Assembly: GCA_963931865.1 (NCBI GenBank)
Contig: OZ007518.1
Span: 2,101,252-2,165,251 of the forward strand
DNA from: Axinella damicornis
Lineage: Eukaryota; Porifera; Demospongiae; Axinellida; Axinellidae
Length of the DNA: 64,000 nt
Direction of reading: 5' to 3'
Part shown: piece by piece, positions 22,740-34,800 of the stretch
Numbering within the stretch: position 1 is the first letter of the stretch
Layout: each line of letters begins with the position of its first letter
The notes under the pieces: model-generated
The model's input: the letters and a program-made list of their open reading frames with translations, nothing else
What the model was told of the DNA's origin: nothing
The model's database searches: none
Position numbers and translations under genes: made by a program

Positions 22740-22745
22740 TTTATT
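22740..22745 (-). terminator. Candidate poly(A) signal of gene 2
   Basis: AATAAA on the minus strand 287 bp after the gene 2 stop codon. The intervening sequence looks like a 3' UTR; no other signal is nearer in this orientation. Confidence 0.4.
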
Positions 22746-23031
22746 CCAGTCATGATCACTATAGCTGTCATTCAAGCATGCCAACTGTGTCAGCCAAAAT
22801 GTTTTCTCCAAAGCAAAATATCAAAATTTAATGCTTGCTCAAAAGCAAAGGAACAATGTCTGTCAAACATTTGCTCCCTAGTAATTATACATAACATACA
22901 AAAATAAATTTCTGGTGGCGTGAACATTAAACGTGCATGTGGTGAACTGCATACAGAAGTAAACTACAAGAACTACTATAATTCATAGTTACAGCTGCAA
23001 ATATCATGTTGGGAAGGCACGCAGCAGCTAC

Positions 23032-23192
23032 TCAGTCTTCAGTCCACTCGAAAGGTTTGGGAGGTTGAGGCTCATCCCCTTCCTCCTCCTGGTGAGCCAT
23101 GGGGGAGCAACAGGACTCGGTCCACTCAAATGGTTGGGGCTCATCCTCCTCCTCTTCCTGGTCAGGCACTGGGGGCAACAGGACATGCACTT
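23032..23192 (-). CDS. Gene 2 terminal exon (acidic tail, stop)
   Basis: 161 bp from acceptor TTCAATCAG to TGA at 23032-23034. Encodes [18 protein letters not shown] and a second similar acidic block ending PFEWTED. With the preceding 82-bp exon it totals 243 bp, 81 codons including stop. A decayed copy is at 19969-20193. Confidence 0.7.
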
Positions 23193-24587
23193 CTGATTGA
23201 AATGTAAACAAATGGCTTGGGTAACAGCAACTGTGCATGCTCAGTGCTTACCACAGGGTTGGGCAGTGAACAGCTCTTGACACACATCTGCATGGCCCAC
23301 TAAACTGGCTAGGTCAAGTGCTGTGAGTCCATCCTGTATAATCGAATATTTTGTCATGCTGTGTTAAACCCCACTGCATTACATTACACCAGTTTAATAT
23401 GTGTTGCCACGTTGCAGAAGTTCTGGTTGTCATGCTGTGTTAATTAACTCTTTAGGGCCCAAATTCTTTCTCATGGTGATTTTCAGTCTATACAACACTT
23501 AAACATACCCTAATTTCTGTTCCCTGGCGTTGTTGGGCTCGAAACTGCTCACACAAGTAATTTCAGCCATACTAAGCGTATATGTGACTTAACCACACCC
23601 ACCAATTAACGGACTTGCAATCAAGTCTCCCGAGAAATGGCAACCCACTGTAGCTGAAAAACGTGCGACGTATGCTGGAAACGGAGGCCCTACAAAGCCA
23701 GACGGCTACTTTCTGACCCCATTTATGTCAAAAACGATGGAAATGGCCCTCCCAGTGCCGACCAAGACCTTTCTACCGCGGAGCCCAGACACGGCCATGC
23801 TGTTTGCACCCTCCGGGTGCACCCACCCACCTCCCCCTGCCCCGCCCTTTCTGCTGTCGCAGAACCTATCTCCCAAGGACATTGCCGGAAGTCACATGAT
23901 GAAGCTGAAAGTATTATGACGACATTTGGAGCTATGGGCCCTAAAGGGCTAAGTGATCCATTTTTGGCTATACATGGAGTCCATGGCAGTGGCTCTGCGC
24001 TGTATGTACATGTTTGACATGGTAGAGTCAGTGTATAATTATGTACCTGGAGTTACACAAATCAAGCACGGGGTCCAGTTACCTTGTTAGTGAGGTTTGC
24101 GTTGGCTCCCTGCTGGATCAACATCTTGACAACCCCAACATTCCCCTCCCTAGCTGCCAGCATGAGGGCTGTCTCCTGATCCTGCAGAGTTCAACAATGC
24201 ATTGCAGCAGTCACGCTCACAGCACAGCAGGCATATCTCAAAAATGTCTAGATAAAAACAGCTGTGGTCTATACATACACGCATACAATTTCATCTTTAT
24301 TCTGTACATCATAGTTACACCCTGGTACGTGATGTCTGGGTGTATGAGCCTGTAGCCCTGTGCACTTTTACTGGCCTGCAAATGCACCAAATACCAGAAT
24401 CTGATGTAACTGACATGGTGAGGTTCCATGTGCTAAGCTTGGGCTAACAAGGCAACATTACCTCATCTTGCAGGTCTGGGTCAGCACCAAGTTCAATCAG
24501 AAGTTCAACAATATCCTCATGTTGAAAGTTTGCTGCATAGTGGGGTGCAGTACTCCCAGCCTGTGTGTGTGTGTGTGTATACGTGCG

Positions 24588-24640
<53 letters not shown>

Positions 24641-24647
24641 TGCGTAC

Positions 24648-24699
<52 letters not shown>

Positions 24700-26950
24700 T
24701 GCGTACATATGTGTGTGTGTGTGTGGGAGTACAGGTTGAGGGATGTGTAACTGAACTAGCCATGGCTGGACAGTAAAGGCTTCTCTGGTGTAATATTATG
24801 TGTCCACCCGATTATTGAAAATGGTGGCTCGGAGGAAGGTCACTACTTGGCACGTTTTGTTACGTACTAATACAGGATCACGACATGCATCAATCCATGG
24901 AAGTGGGGACCAAGTGTACTACTTTCAGAACACCTGGGTATTTCATGAAAGCATGATGGGGTGGTGTGGGTACTCGTATGGAGAAGTGGAGGGGAGGGAG
25001 AGGGTCTAAAGCAGTAGCACACTAACCAATAACAGCACTGATGAGTTGACATTGGAATTTGTATCAGCACTAGAACTGATTAAGTCAGTTTGGATATTGA
25101 TAGACGTGGGTAGCCTCGTTCCCAGGTAGTACTGCAAGCAACAAACACTGGAGTGAAACGGCCTGGGAACGAGGCTAAGATGTGGGTACTTTGTCTGCAG
25201 GAATGTAAGGTCAGTGCATGTAACAATGTTTACATGCACTGCAGCTGCGACATCACAATACAAACACAACAATAAAATGATCCTTGAAATATACTAAACA
25301 AATAATGGAATTTTGTATGAGCCTCACACAATCAGTGCATCGATCTACCTGGTTGGCAGAGTTGACAGTGGCCCCTTCCTGGAAGAGTATCCTCACCACA
25401 CTGGGATGACCCTTGCCAGATGCCATCATCAGAGCAGTTACCCCTTGCTATGGAGAAGTGGAGTGAACCAATAATGGTATTGGCTTGTGAGTGTAATTTG
25501 GGTATGTATGGTGTGGGCACTTCATCCACATAATAGGGAACCTAAAGGAATGCGTGCCTACATAATAACCTTGTAGAATCGCCATAGCAACAAATAAGCT
25601 AGGTGTACATATTTACGAGGGGCAACCACACTCCTGGTAGCCGCATTGTAACCGGGTGCAACTCGCTGGACGCGCAACCTAGGTATTGCAGCTCATTCCA
25701 ATAAACGCACATGTCACGTGAGGACCATGCTCAGTCGTCGATCGCGATGTCGAGTCAGCAATGGTGTCCAAAAGTAAGACAAGAGCTTATTACAGTGCTA
25801 ACAACTTCGCCAGCACGGTGAGTTTTGGCATGTAAGCATCAGTGAACGATAGCGATCATGGCTGTGTGGTCAGAATCTTTGTGGTCTGCATGGCCCTCTA
25901 AACTGGCCAGGTCAAGTGCTGTGAGTCCATCCTATATAATCAAATCATGGCAATACACCATGTGTTAGTTGTTCTGGTTGTCAAGGCAATACAATCTAGA
26001 CTTCAGCTCTACTGCTTATCATAGCTAAGAATCAGACATGTATTATGATTACAGAATTTCCCTACTAATTGGCTTGTAGTTTGCAGGAATAATTGGGTAC
26101 TAATGAGAGATCGGTATCACAAGCTTTATATAGCACAAATCAGTCGCATCACTAACATCAGAAAAGTATTCAAACACACTAGAATTTCTACATGCTATGG
26201 AGTAAGGCCGGTCCTCTTGACTGGTTGACATGTAAGGAACGTATTCAATTAGTCCTATCAATATTAATCGACTAATAGTTCAGCCACAAGTGTATTAAGT
26301 GATCCATTTTGGCTATACATGGAGTCCAGCGGCTCTACCCTGTATTGATACCAGTGTATAATTATGTACCTGGAGTTACACACACCAAGCACAGGGTCCA
26401 GTTACCTTGTTGGTGAGGTTAACATTAGCTCTATCGTGGGTCAACATCTTGACAATCCCCACATTCCCCTCCATAGCTGCCATCATGAGGGCTGTCTCAA
26501 GATTCTGCAGAGTTAAACAATGCATCACAGTGGTCACGCTCACAGCACAGCAGGCATATCTCATAAGTTTCAATTGAACATGAAATGTCCAGATAAAAAC
26601 AGCTGCGGTCTATACATACACGCATACACTTTATTCTGTACATCATAGTGACGACACCCTGGTATAATATAGTTATACCTGGGTATATGGGCCTGTAGCC
26701 CTGTGAACTTTTATTGGCCTACAAAATGCACCAGCTAGATACCAGAATCTGATGTAACTGACTCATTTCATAGTGAGATTCCATATGCTAAGCTTGGGCT
26801 AACAAGGCAATATTACCTCATCTTGCAGGTCTGGGTCAGCACCAAGTTCAGTCAGAAGTTCAACAATATCCTCATGTTGATAGTTTGCTGCATAGTGGAG
26901 AGCGGTAATCCCAGCCTGTGTGTGTATGTGTATATGTGCGTACATGTGTG

Positions 26951-27000
<50 letters not shown>

Positions 27001-28774
27001 GATGGGGGTGGGAGTACAGGTTGAGGGATGTGTAAAAACGGAGGAGAAAATGGATAGCAAAAACCAGTCAATAGTGTACAACACAATCAGCTAACTGAAC
27101 TGGCTATGGCTGGACAGTAAAGGCTTCCCCAGAGACTACTGCATGGTGTAATTGTCCACCCAATTATTGAAAATGTGTACTAACTGGCTTGAGCATAGGA
27201 AGGTCACTACTTGGCACGTAGTGTTACGTACTAATACAGCCACACGGCATGCAACAACAGACGTACTCCAGTGAAGAGTGGGTGGAGGGAGGGGTCTAAA
27301 ATAGTAGTATACTGACCAATAACAGCATGATCTGACATCAGAATCAGTGATAGATGTGTGAATGTTAAGTACGTATGTGTATAAATGGGCCCATTTGGCA
27401 GGCTACATACCTTAAGGTCACTATTATTTGCGGGTACTAATTTTAGCGAATTGGGCATGCAGCGGATTTGGCGAGTATTAATTTTAGCGTTTTAACTCAC
27501 CACTCGGAGCTGCTGGCGTTCAAGAGGCAACCACGCTGCTCAGCATGGCTCAGTCTGCTGGTAAAGGCTAGTGCAACAGGTAGGACAAACTCACTTTTCA
27601 GAATGATGTCTCAGGTCTTGCCTCGTAGATAGCCTCTGACACAGCTAACTACCTTCGCAGATCGCTTCGTAGTTGCCTGCTTGTGACTCGCTCCAATTAA
27701 TGCACACATATGTGACGTCACATGCTGCTAATACTATTGTTTGCGGGGTCAAAATTTAGCGATTTTTTCAAATTCGCTAAATTCGCTAAATTTAATACCC
27801 GCAAATAATAGTGACCTTATGGTATCATCTATCATCTCGAGTCTTTTTACTAGTGCATATGTACATGTATGTACCGGAGTGGTAGGGTAGAGTTCACATA
27901 TCAGTAATACACATATCTGGTAGCCCGCCCAGCTTTTCGTCATTCACAGTACTGTACTGCAAGGAACAGAAAGCTGGGCGGGGCCTGGGAACGAGGCTAC
28001 ATATCTGGAGTTACACACACTAAGCATGGAGTGCACAGAGTTACCTTGTTGGTGAGGTTCATATTAGCCCCATGTTGGATCAACATCCTAACAATCCCCA
28101 CACTCCCCTCCCTAGCTGCCACTATGAGGGCCGTGTCCTGATCCTGTACAGAGTGAACACAAGGACAATGTTTACATGCACTGCAGCTGCCACATCACAA
28201 TACAACCACCACAATCATTGCACATCATCTGGTGATCTATTACCTTATCTTGCAGGTCAGGGTCAGCATCTACCTCAATCAGGGCCGCCAAGAGGGTTCA
28301 GGGGGCCCTGGGCAAACTGTACAACTGGGGCCCCTTTGGTCAGTAAGAGTGGGCGTAAGCATAATTAGCTGTGGCGTTCCATAGGGACTTTCCCCACAAA
28401 TCGCGTTAGACGTTCACTTGTCGATCGATGTGTACTTAGTGACGGCATATTACAGCTTATATCGTATGATCAAGTTGTTGTATCGAGTTTGTACTAGCCA
28501 GTTATCTCACCCACACTGGAAACCTACCGTTGCTGGGCCAGTCAGCCAACCTCTGCCGTGGTTTTGCCGTCATTCTCGAGAGCACGGCGACAACCGAGCT
28601 GAGCGTGTGGGGCCCCCCTTACACAGGGGGCCCGGGGCAAACTGCCCCTTTTGCCCCCCCTTCTCGGCGGCCCTGACCTCAATCAGCAGTTGAACAACAT
28701 CCTCATGTTCCCGGTCTGCAGCAAGGAGGAGAGCAGTACACCCATCCTGCACATGAGTGTGTTGTGTACATGTG

Positions 28775-28813
<39 letters not shown>

Positions 28814-31800
28814 GTGTACAGGTTGGGGAGGAGAAAGTGGGTGAGTGGTCCTAAGACATGCAGCTAGCTGAACTGGCTATGACTGGGAAATTCAAACAGC
28901 AAAGCTACGTAGGCCATCACTGCACATATATTCACACAAGTTTCACCTGACAATGCAAATGTTGGGGTCACTATTAAGTAGTCTCCAAACAAGATTTTCA
29001 AATGTGGGCAACCATTTCGTCATCTCCTATTCTTACTGGAAGTACTACGTACGAGTACTTCCAGTGCTCCAAATGTAGCCAGGTAACTATCTGTTGATTT
29101 TAGGCTTACAAATCAATGCACACTTTGGTGATACATGTGTGGCATCACCATGGAAACTGGATCTAATATGTCACATCATACAATTCCAGACACACACCTG
29201 CGGCTACATGTAAGACTGTAGGTAGGAAAGTATGTGCTGATGGTACTGCAAGCACATGTGGTATATGAACCTCACAAGTGATTAGTGTATCTCACCTGGT
29301 TGGTGGTGTCGACAGTGGCACCTGCCTGGAGGAGTATCCTCACCACACTGGGATGACCATGTTGGGATGCCACCATCAGAGGAGTAGACCCATCCTGTGG
29401 AGTAGTGAGGGAGTAGCCTCGTTCCCAGGCCGTCTGCCAGTCGCGCGCGCATCGCATACGTGACCTTTGAACCCTTGTCAGATAGCTGGCAGAAGGCCTG
29501 GTACCACTCCTACGTCATTTACAAGCGCTTAAGTACTGCATGTTGGACACGGTTGTGACGTAGGTGGACTCGGTTTCATGTAAAATGGCTACGTGCCAGA
29601 AGTTCACGGGCTAACGGCAGGTTTCCTAGCGAGTTATTGTTGGCTTTTACGCTACCGTGGTGGACCGCTGGAGGCGTAAGGTACGCTAGGTATGGAACTC
29701 CTTGTTGTACGGTTGTAGTAGCCTAGGTAACTACAATAGTTTACCTCTACAGTAGCTTACCAAGCGCTTGGTACGCCTGAGTAGTCAAACGTTAGTGCAT
29801 GCTGTATTCCCGTTAGCGCTGAGTTCTCATCAAGCTGCTGTCTTCATGGTATCAATATAAACTCGAAGAGCAGGCGTGTAGTCGAGTTCTTCACAACCGG
29901 GTCCACCTTGCTTGTAAATGACGTAGGAGTGGTACCAGGCCTTCTGCCAGCTTATCTGACAAGGGTTCAAAGGTCACGCGACTGGCAGACGGCCTGGGAA
30001 CGAGGCTAGTGAGGGAGGGGGTGGGGCTAAAGTAGTATGTGAGTTCAATGCATGCGTCAATTGTTAGTAGGTCATTCTGCTTTTGAAATAGAGTTTCTCT
30101 TCAACAAAGACCAGCATTAATAACTACTAATAACTAGCACTTTGTGGTCTCATACCTTCTGGATGTGCTTTACAGAATGTAAATGCACTGTACACTATAG
30201 CGTCAAGACTTCTATGCAATCATGCGGATTTGTCTTTTCAATACTCAGTAGCTAGCCAAGGTTTGCATAGGACAAATGGTGATTAGCAATGTATGGGTGT
30301 GGCCAACCAAGATCCGCTTAATTTCTGTAGTATATTCATGGTGAGGAGAGGGCTATCAAGTATTCATCCATGGATTATTGGGATAAGCCTGAGTGAGCCC
30401 TGCATCCCACAAGCTCACCATGAGGGATTTGTCTGTAGAATGTCATGTGACTACCGTGACCAAAGAGCAAATGGGTGCCTTGTTTCTGTACCACTTTGCT
30501 AGTGATCGTACAGAAACCACACCTCCTACCCTGTTTACTTTTTACTGTGGGAATAATGTGTACACAGTTCCCAGGGAGTGGTTCCTGTGATTTCTCTCAG
30601 AATGATAAACAAACAATTGTTTCAGGTACCATGCACATCCTGCATAGCTGAGTAATAAAATGGTTGTTTGTAAACTAGCTACACAAAACTGTCCACTATA
30701 AAATTGTGGAATCAAACACTCTACATGTGATTTCTTCTATTCCATGTGGTAAGTCATTTCCTACCTTTCGTTGAAGATTTACGTCAGCCTTTGCTGTGAG
30801 CAGATGATCCACGATTTCTGCATGACCCTTGCCACTGGCAATATATAGCGGTGTTTCACCATCCTAGGAGTGGAGAATGGTACAGCTCATGCACATTGAA
30901 CATGCAGATGAACCAGGGTGGTATATGTTACAGACAAGTCGAGGTTTCAGGTACTGTGCACATCACACATACTGTAAACAAGCACATGTTCTCACGACTG
31001 TTAGTGGTAAGCAACCATGTACCTAACAGAGGATGTATGCCAAACAGGGGGAGTATTAAGGCTATGGCCAACAGGTATTGCGACACATCACTCTGCAACA
31101 TGTGACAGCAATGAATCTAGACAGGCATACAGCGACAAGATGACAAGCACTGACGGAGGATCAGAAGTGGTCAAACCCACACTATACAGCCACTCAGCAC
31201 ACAGGTGTGAGTGATGGTCAAGTTATCACATCTCACATAATTATACTGTAGATCCAGAAATTTTTGCATAAAATAAATTTTTGTGGTTTTATTTTCACTA
31301 CTCGAGCACACCGACGATAATTAAAGCACGCAAAAATTTCGTTCACATGGTACGCATGTGTGTTCCTGGGACCAGATACCATGTCACCATTGGAGAGAAG
31401 CTGGAGTGTCAGCTCGAGCGACGGAATGCAGCAGATACCCATGCCATATCACTGATAGAGAGGGAACTGCCATTGGCTACTTACTGGAAAGATTTCACCC
31501 GTCTGTCTTGGTCCGCGGTTCCAACTGTCTTCAGAAGTTCGCTTCCGGGATCGCGTGGTTGGGCTGGTATTAGCCTCGTTTCCAGGCCCGAGACTCCCTC
31601 TCTCGGGCCTGCTAGGCTGGTATAGAAGAGCTCAGTGATCTTCCAGGATCGGAAACACCATCAACAGGTTTCAGGTAGCACAGCAGAGCCATACTTGTAC
31701 TTCGATTCAACACTCGAATGAAAACTTACACGCGAAGTCAGAATCATTGGTGTTTTTAATTTCCATCGTTACGCAGTATCAACGAAAATTAATTACGGCG

Positions 31801-34800
31801 AAAATTTCCCGATCTACAGTACTGACCCATGTGTTGTTCTCAGGATGGTATGTACAGACAGCCCACTAGATAAGTAGGTATGAGTGTTGGTAGGTGAAGG
31901 TTTCGTCCTTCCAAACGAATTGCCCCTCACGAAGATTCTCATACAGCGTCATGATCATTCCCATGTACTGACACTTATGTACTGATACTCAACCTGGTGT
32001 GAGCGCTGTAATAGTTTTTGTCTTCCCTTTGGCTGCCATTGCTTGCTTTGACATCACGTGACATGTGCATTAATTGGGACAAGTTCTAAGACAGCCACTT
32101 ATATATGCAACTGTGAAAGTTATGCACAATGAAAATATAGTGTCTCCACGAATGTTAACGTCATATGGTAGGCCATATCATATATGCTCATGTTGTTGTG
32201 AGCACTGTAATAGCTTTTGTCTTCCTTCCTTTGGCTTGCCTAGTATAGCTATAGTATACATATATATTAGCTTGTGCACCAACCAAATAAATATTTTGAA
32301 ACAGGCATTTCGGCCACTATACAGTGGCCCTCATCAGTTGCTTTGATGTCATGTGACGTGCATTAATTAGGATGAGTCATAAGCCAGCCGTCTACGAAAC
32401 TGAAAGTTATGCACCATGAAAATGTAGTGGTAGGCCATGGTACACATACGTTTGTGTTAATCTTGTCCTCATTGTGTATTCAGAATGGCTCTGAATCACT
32501 ATTTTGGACACTGAAGAGAAGCTTGGTGATTGATAACATATACTACTAGGAGGTTGATAGGTCTCTCTATACATTATAAGTATAGTTTCTGTCAACTGTC
32601 ATGGTATGCACTGTGTTAGTGTACACCAGTACCCAACATGCATTGCAAGCAGGGAGGTCAGTCCCTGCACTCCTCTTTTCTGTGAGAGGCCTCTCCCTCA
32701 TTTCTCTAGCTAATGACTACTATTCCCACCTCTGTCTGAAGGTTGACATCCGCCTTTGCTATGAGCAGACGATCCACGACGTCACCATGGTTCTTCTGAC
32801 ACGCGATGTGTAGAGGAGACACGCCATCCTGGAAGTGAGGAATGGTATAGCTCATGAAGTGTACATGCAGATGAACCAGGCCAACTAGTTCCTGCTACTA
32901 CATGAGTGATGGACTACCATATACATCAGCCGGTTCACACGGTGTACAAGCTAATCTGGATTGACTGACAGTTCCTAGTCTGGGTTCACTTGTGGATGTG
33001 GGTTGGCATTAGGCAGCTATGAATACTGAACTAGGGAACAGTCAGCCAGCACTTAGTGAACTTCAAATAGGAATTTACATTGGAGCCAATTAATTAACCT
33101 TGATGGGAATCTGTGCTGTGTAAATTGGGCTATAAGTAGTTCAACTGCTGGAATCTGATGCATTAATTTTAAGGCATCACTCTGGGTCATTAGTTTTTAG
33201 TTTGGAGCAGGTATTAATGGGATGGTGGAGTGAGTGACTCGCTAGGGGGTAACCTGGTCAGCTGAAGGGTGCCCAGGCAAAGGCACATTGTTATAGGACA
33301 AGTGCCGCAAGAGCAACAGCAGGTATGCAGCATGTGACTTCTAGTCAGTCGTGGAACAGACGATGAAATGAGAAAGCTATTTCCCAGCAGTGCTCAAACA
33401 ACCCATAACATACTCATTTGCTGCTCCTTTTGCACGTGCAACTTCAATCTCAGGTGTAATATCCACATGTCATATCCTAAAAGAGTGTACGAGTCGTGAC
33501 TTGCTTCGACAGCAGACCTAGCAGCTAGTAGATACTTCCAGTACTGCATTAGTCGGAAAAATGTTCAGCATGAAAGAAGTTCATGGCATATAACTGTTTA
33601 GGCCACACCAAACAGATGGCAAACTTGGCCGAATTTCCTATACAGTATTCTAGCTGTCCCATGCACTCACATTAGATTTACTCTGAGACAATCGAGGGGC
33701 GACCGCACTCCTGGTAGCCGCGGTTAACGTTAGCACAAGCTAAGTGTGACAGCAATTATCATGATAGCTATATATATATAGCTATAATAGGGAAGATCAG
33801 AAATTATTTAGAGTGCTCTCAAGTAGCCACGTTATGCAATTGCAACCCCAGTACAGTTGCGACTCGCCGTAGCGCAAGTGCAATTCGTTCCAATTAACGC
33901 ACATGCCACGTGGCAACCACGCTCAGTCGATCGCGAGCAATGGCGACCAAAAGGAAGACAAGACATTATTACAGCACTCACAACTTAGCCAGAACGGTGA
34001 GATTCGGCATGTAAGCGTCAGTGAACGACAGCGATCACGGCCGTGTGGTCAGAATCTTTGTGGGGCCTTCGTAAGAGCTGTACTGGCGACGAACTTCAAA
34101 GAGAGCGATCGAGCGTTGCAGCTCATTCCAATTAACGCACATGACCACGTTCGGTCGATTGAGTCAGCAATGGCGTCCAAAGGGAAGACAAGAACTTAGA
34201 ATAGCACTCACAACTTCTCAGCACAGTAAGTTTCAGCATGTGAGCGTCAGTGAACAACAGCGATCACGGCTCAGAATCTTTGTGGGGCCTTCGTAAGACT
34301 GTACTGGCAACCGACGTCGAAGAGAGCGATCGAGCAATGGCGGCCGACGGCACAACAAAAGCGCTTGTATCTCCACCACCAAGGTGAGTTTCTGCACCAA
34401 AATTGTACGGTTGTGTTACTGCATGACAGCGATCACGACGGTGTAGTCAGAATCTTTGTACACCATCCCAATCACTACACCAGTATACACCCAGGGTGGA
34501 AGCAAACGCTCTACGTGTAGTTCTCCAAAATCCCTTGTGTAACAGTGTGGTATATGTAAGACTCATTCCCACCTTCCGTTGAAGGTTGACATCTGCCTTT
34601 GCTATGAGCAGATGATCCACAATTTCACCATGGTTATTCTGACAAGCCACATAGAGGGGGGATGAGCCATCCTGGAAGTGAGGAATGGTATAGCTCATGA
34701 AGTGTACATGCAGCTACCATATACATCAGCTGGTTTACATGATCTATAGTTAACACAATTCATAATCTGGGTTCACTTGTGGATAGGAAGTTACATTACG

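Noticed and set aside
24497..24763. ORFs rich in alternating His-Thr or Val-Cys
   Set aside because: They are translations of the GT/CA microsatellite.
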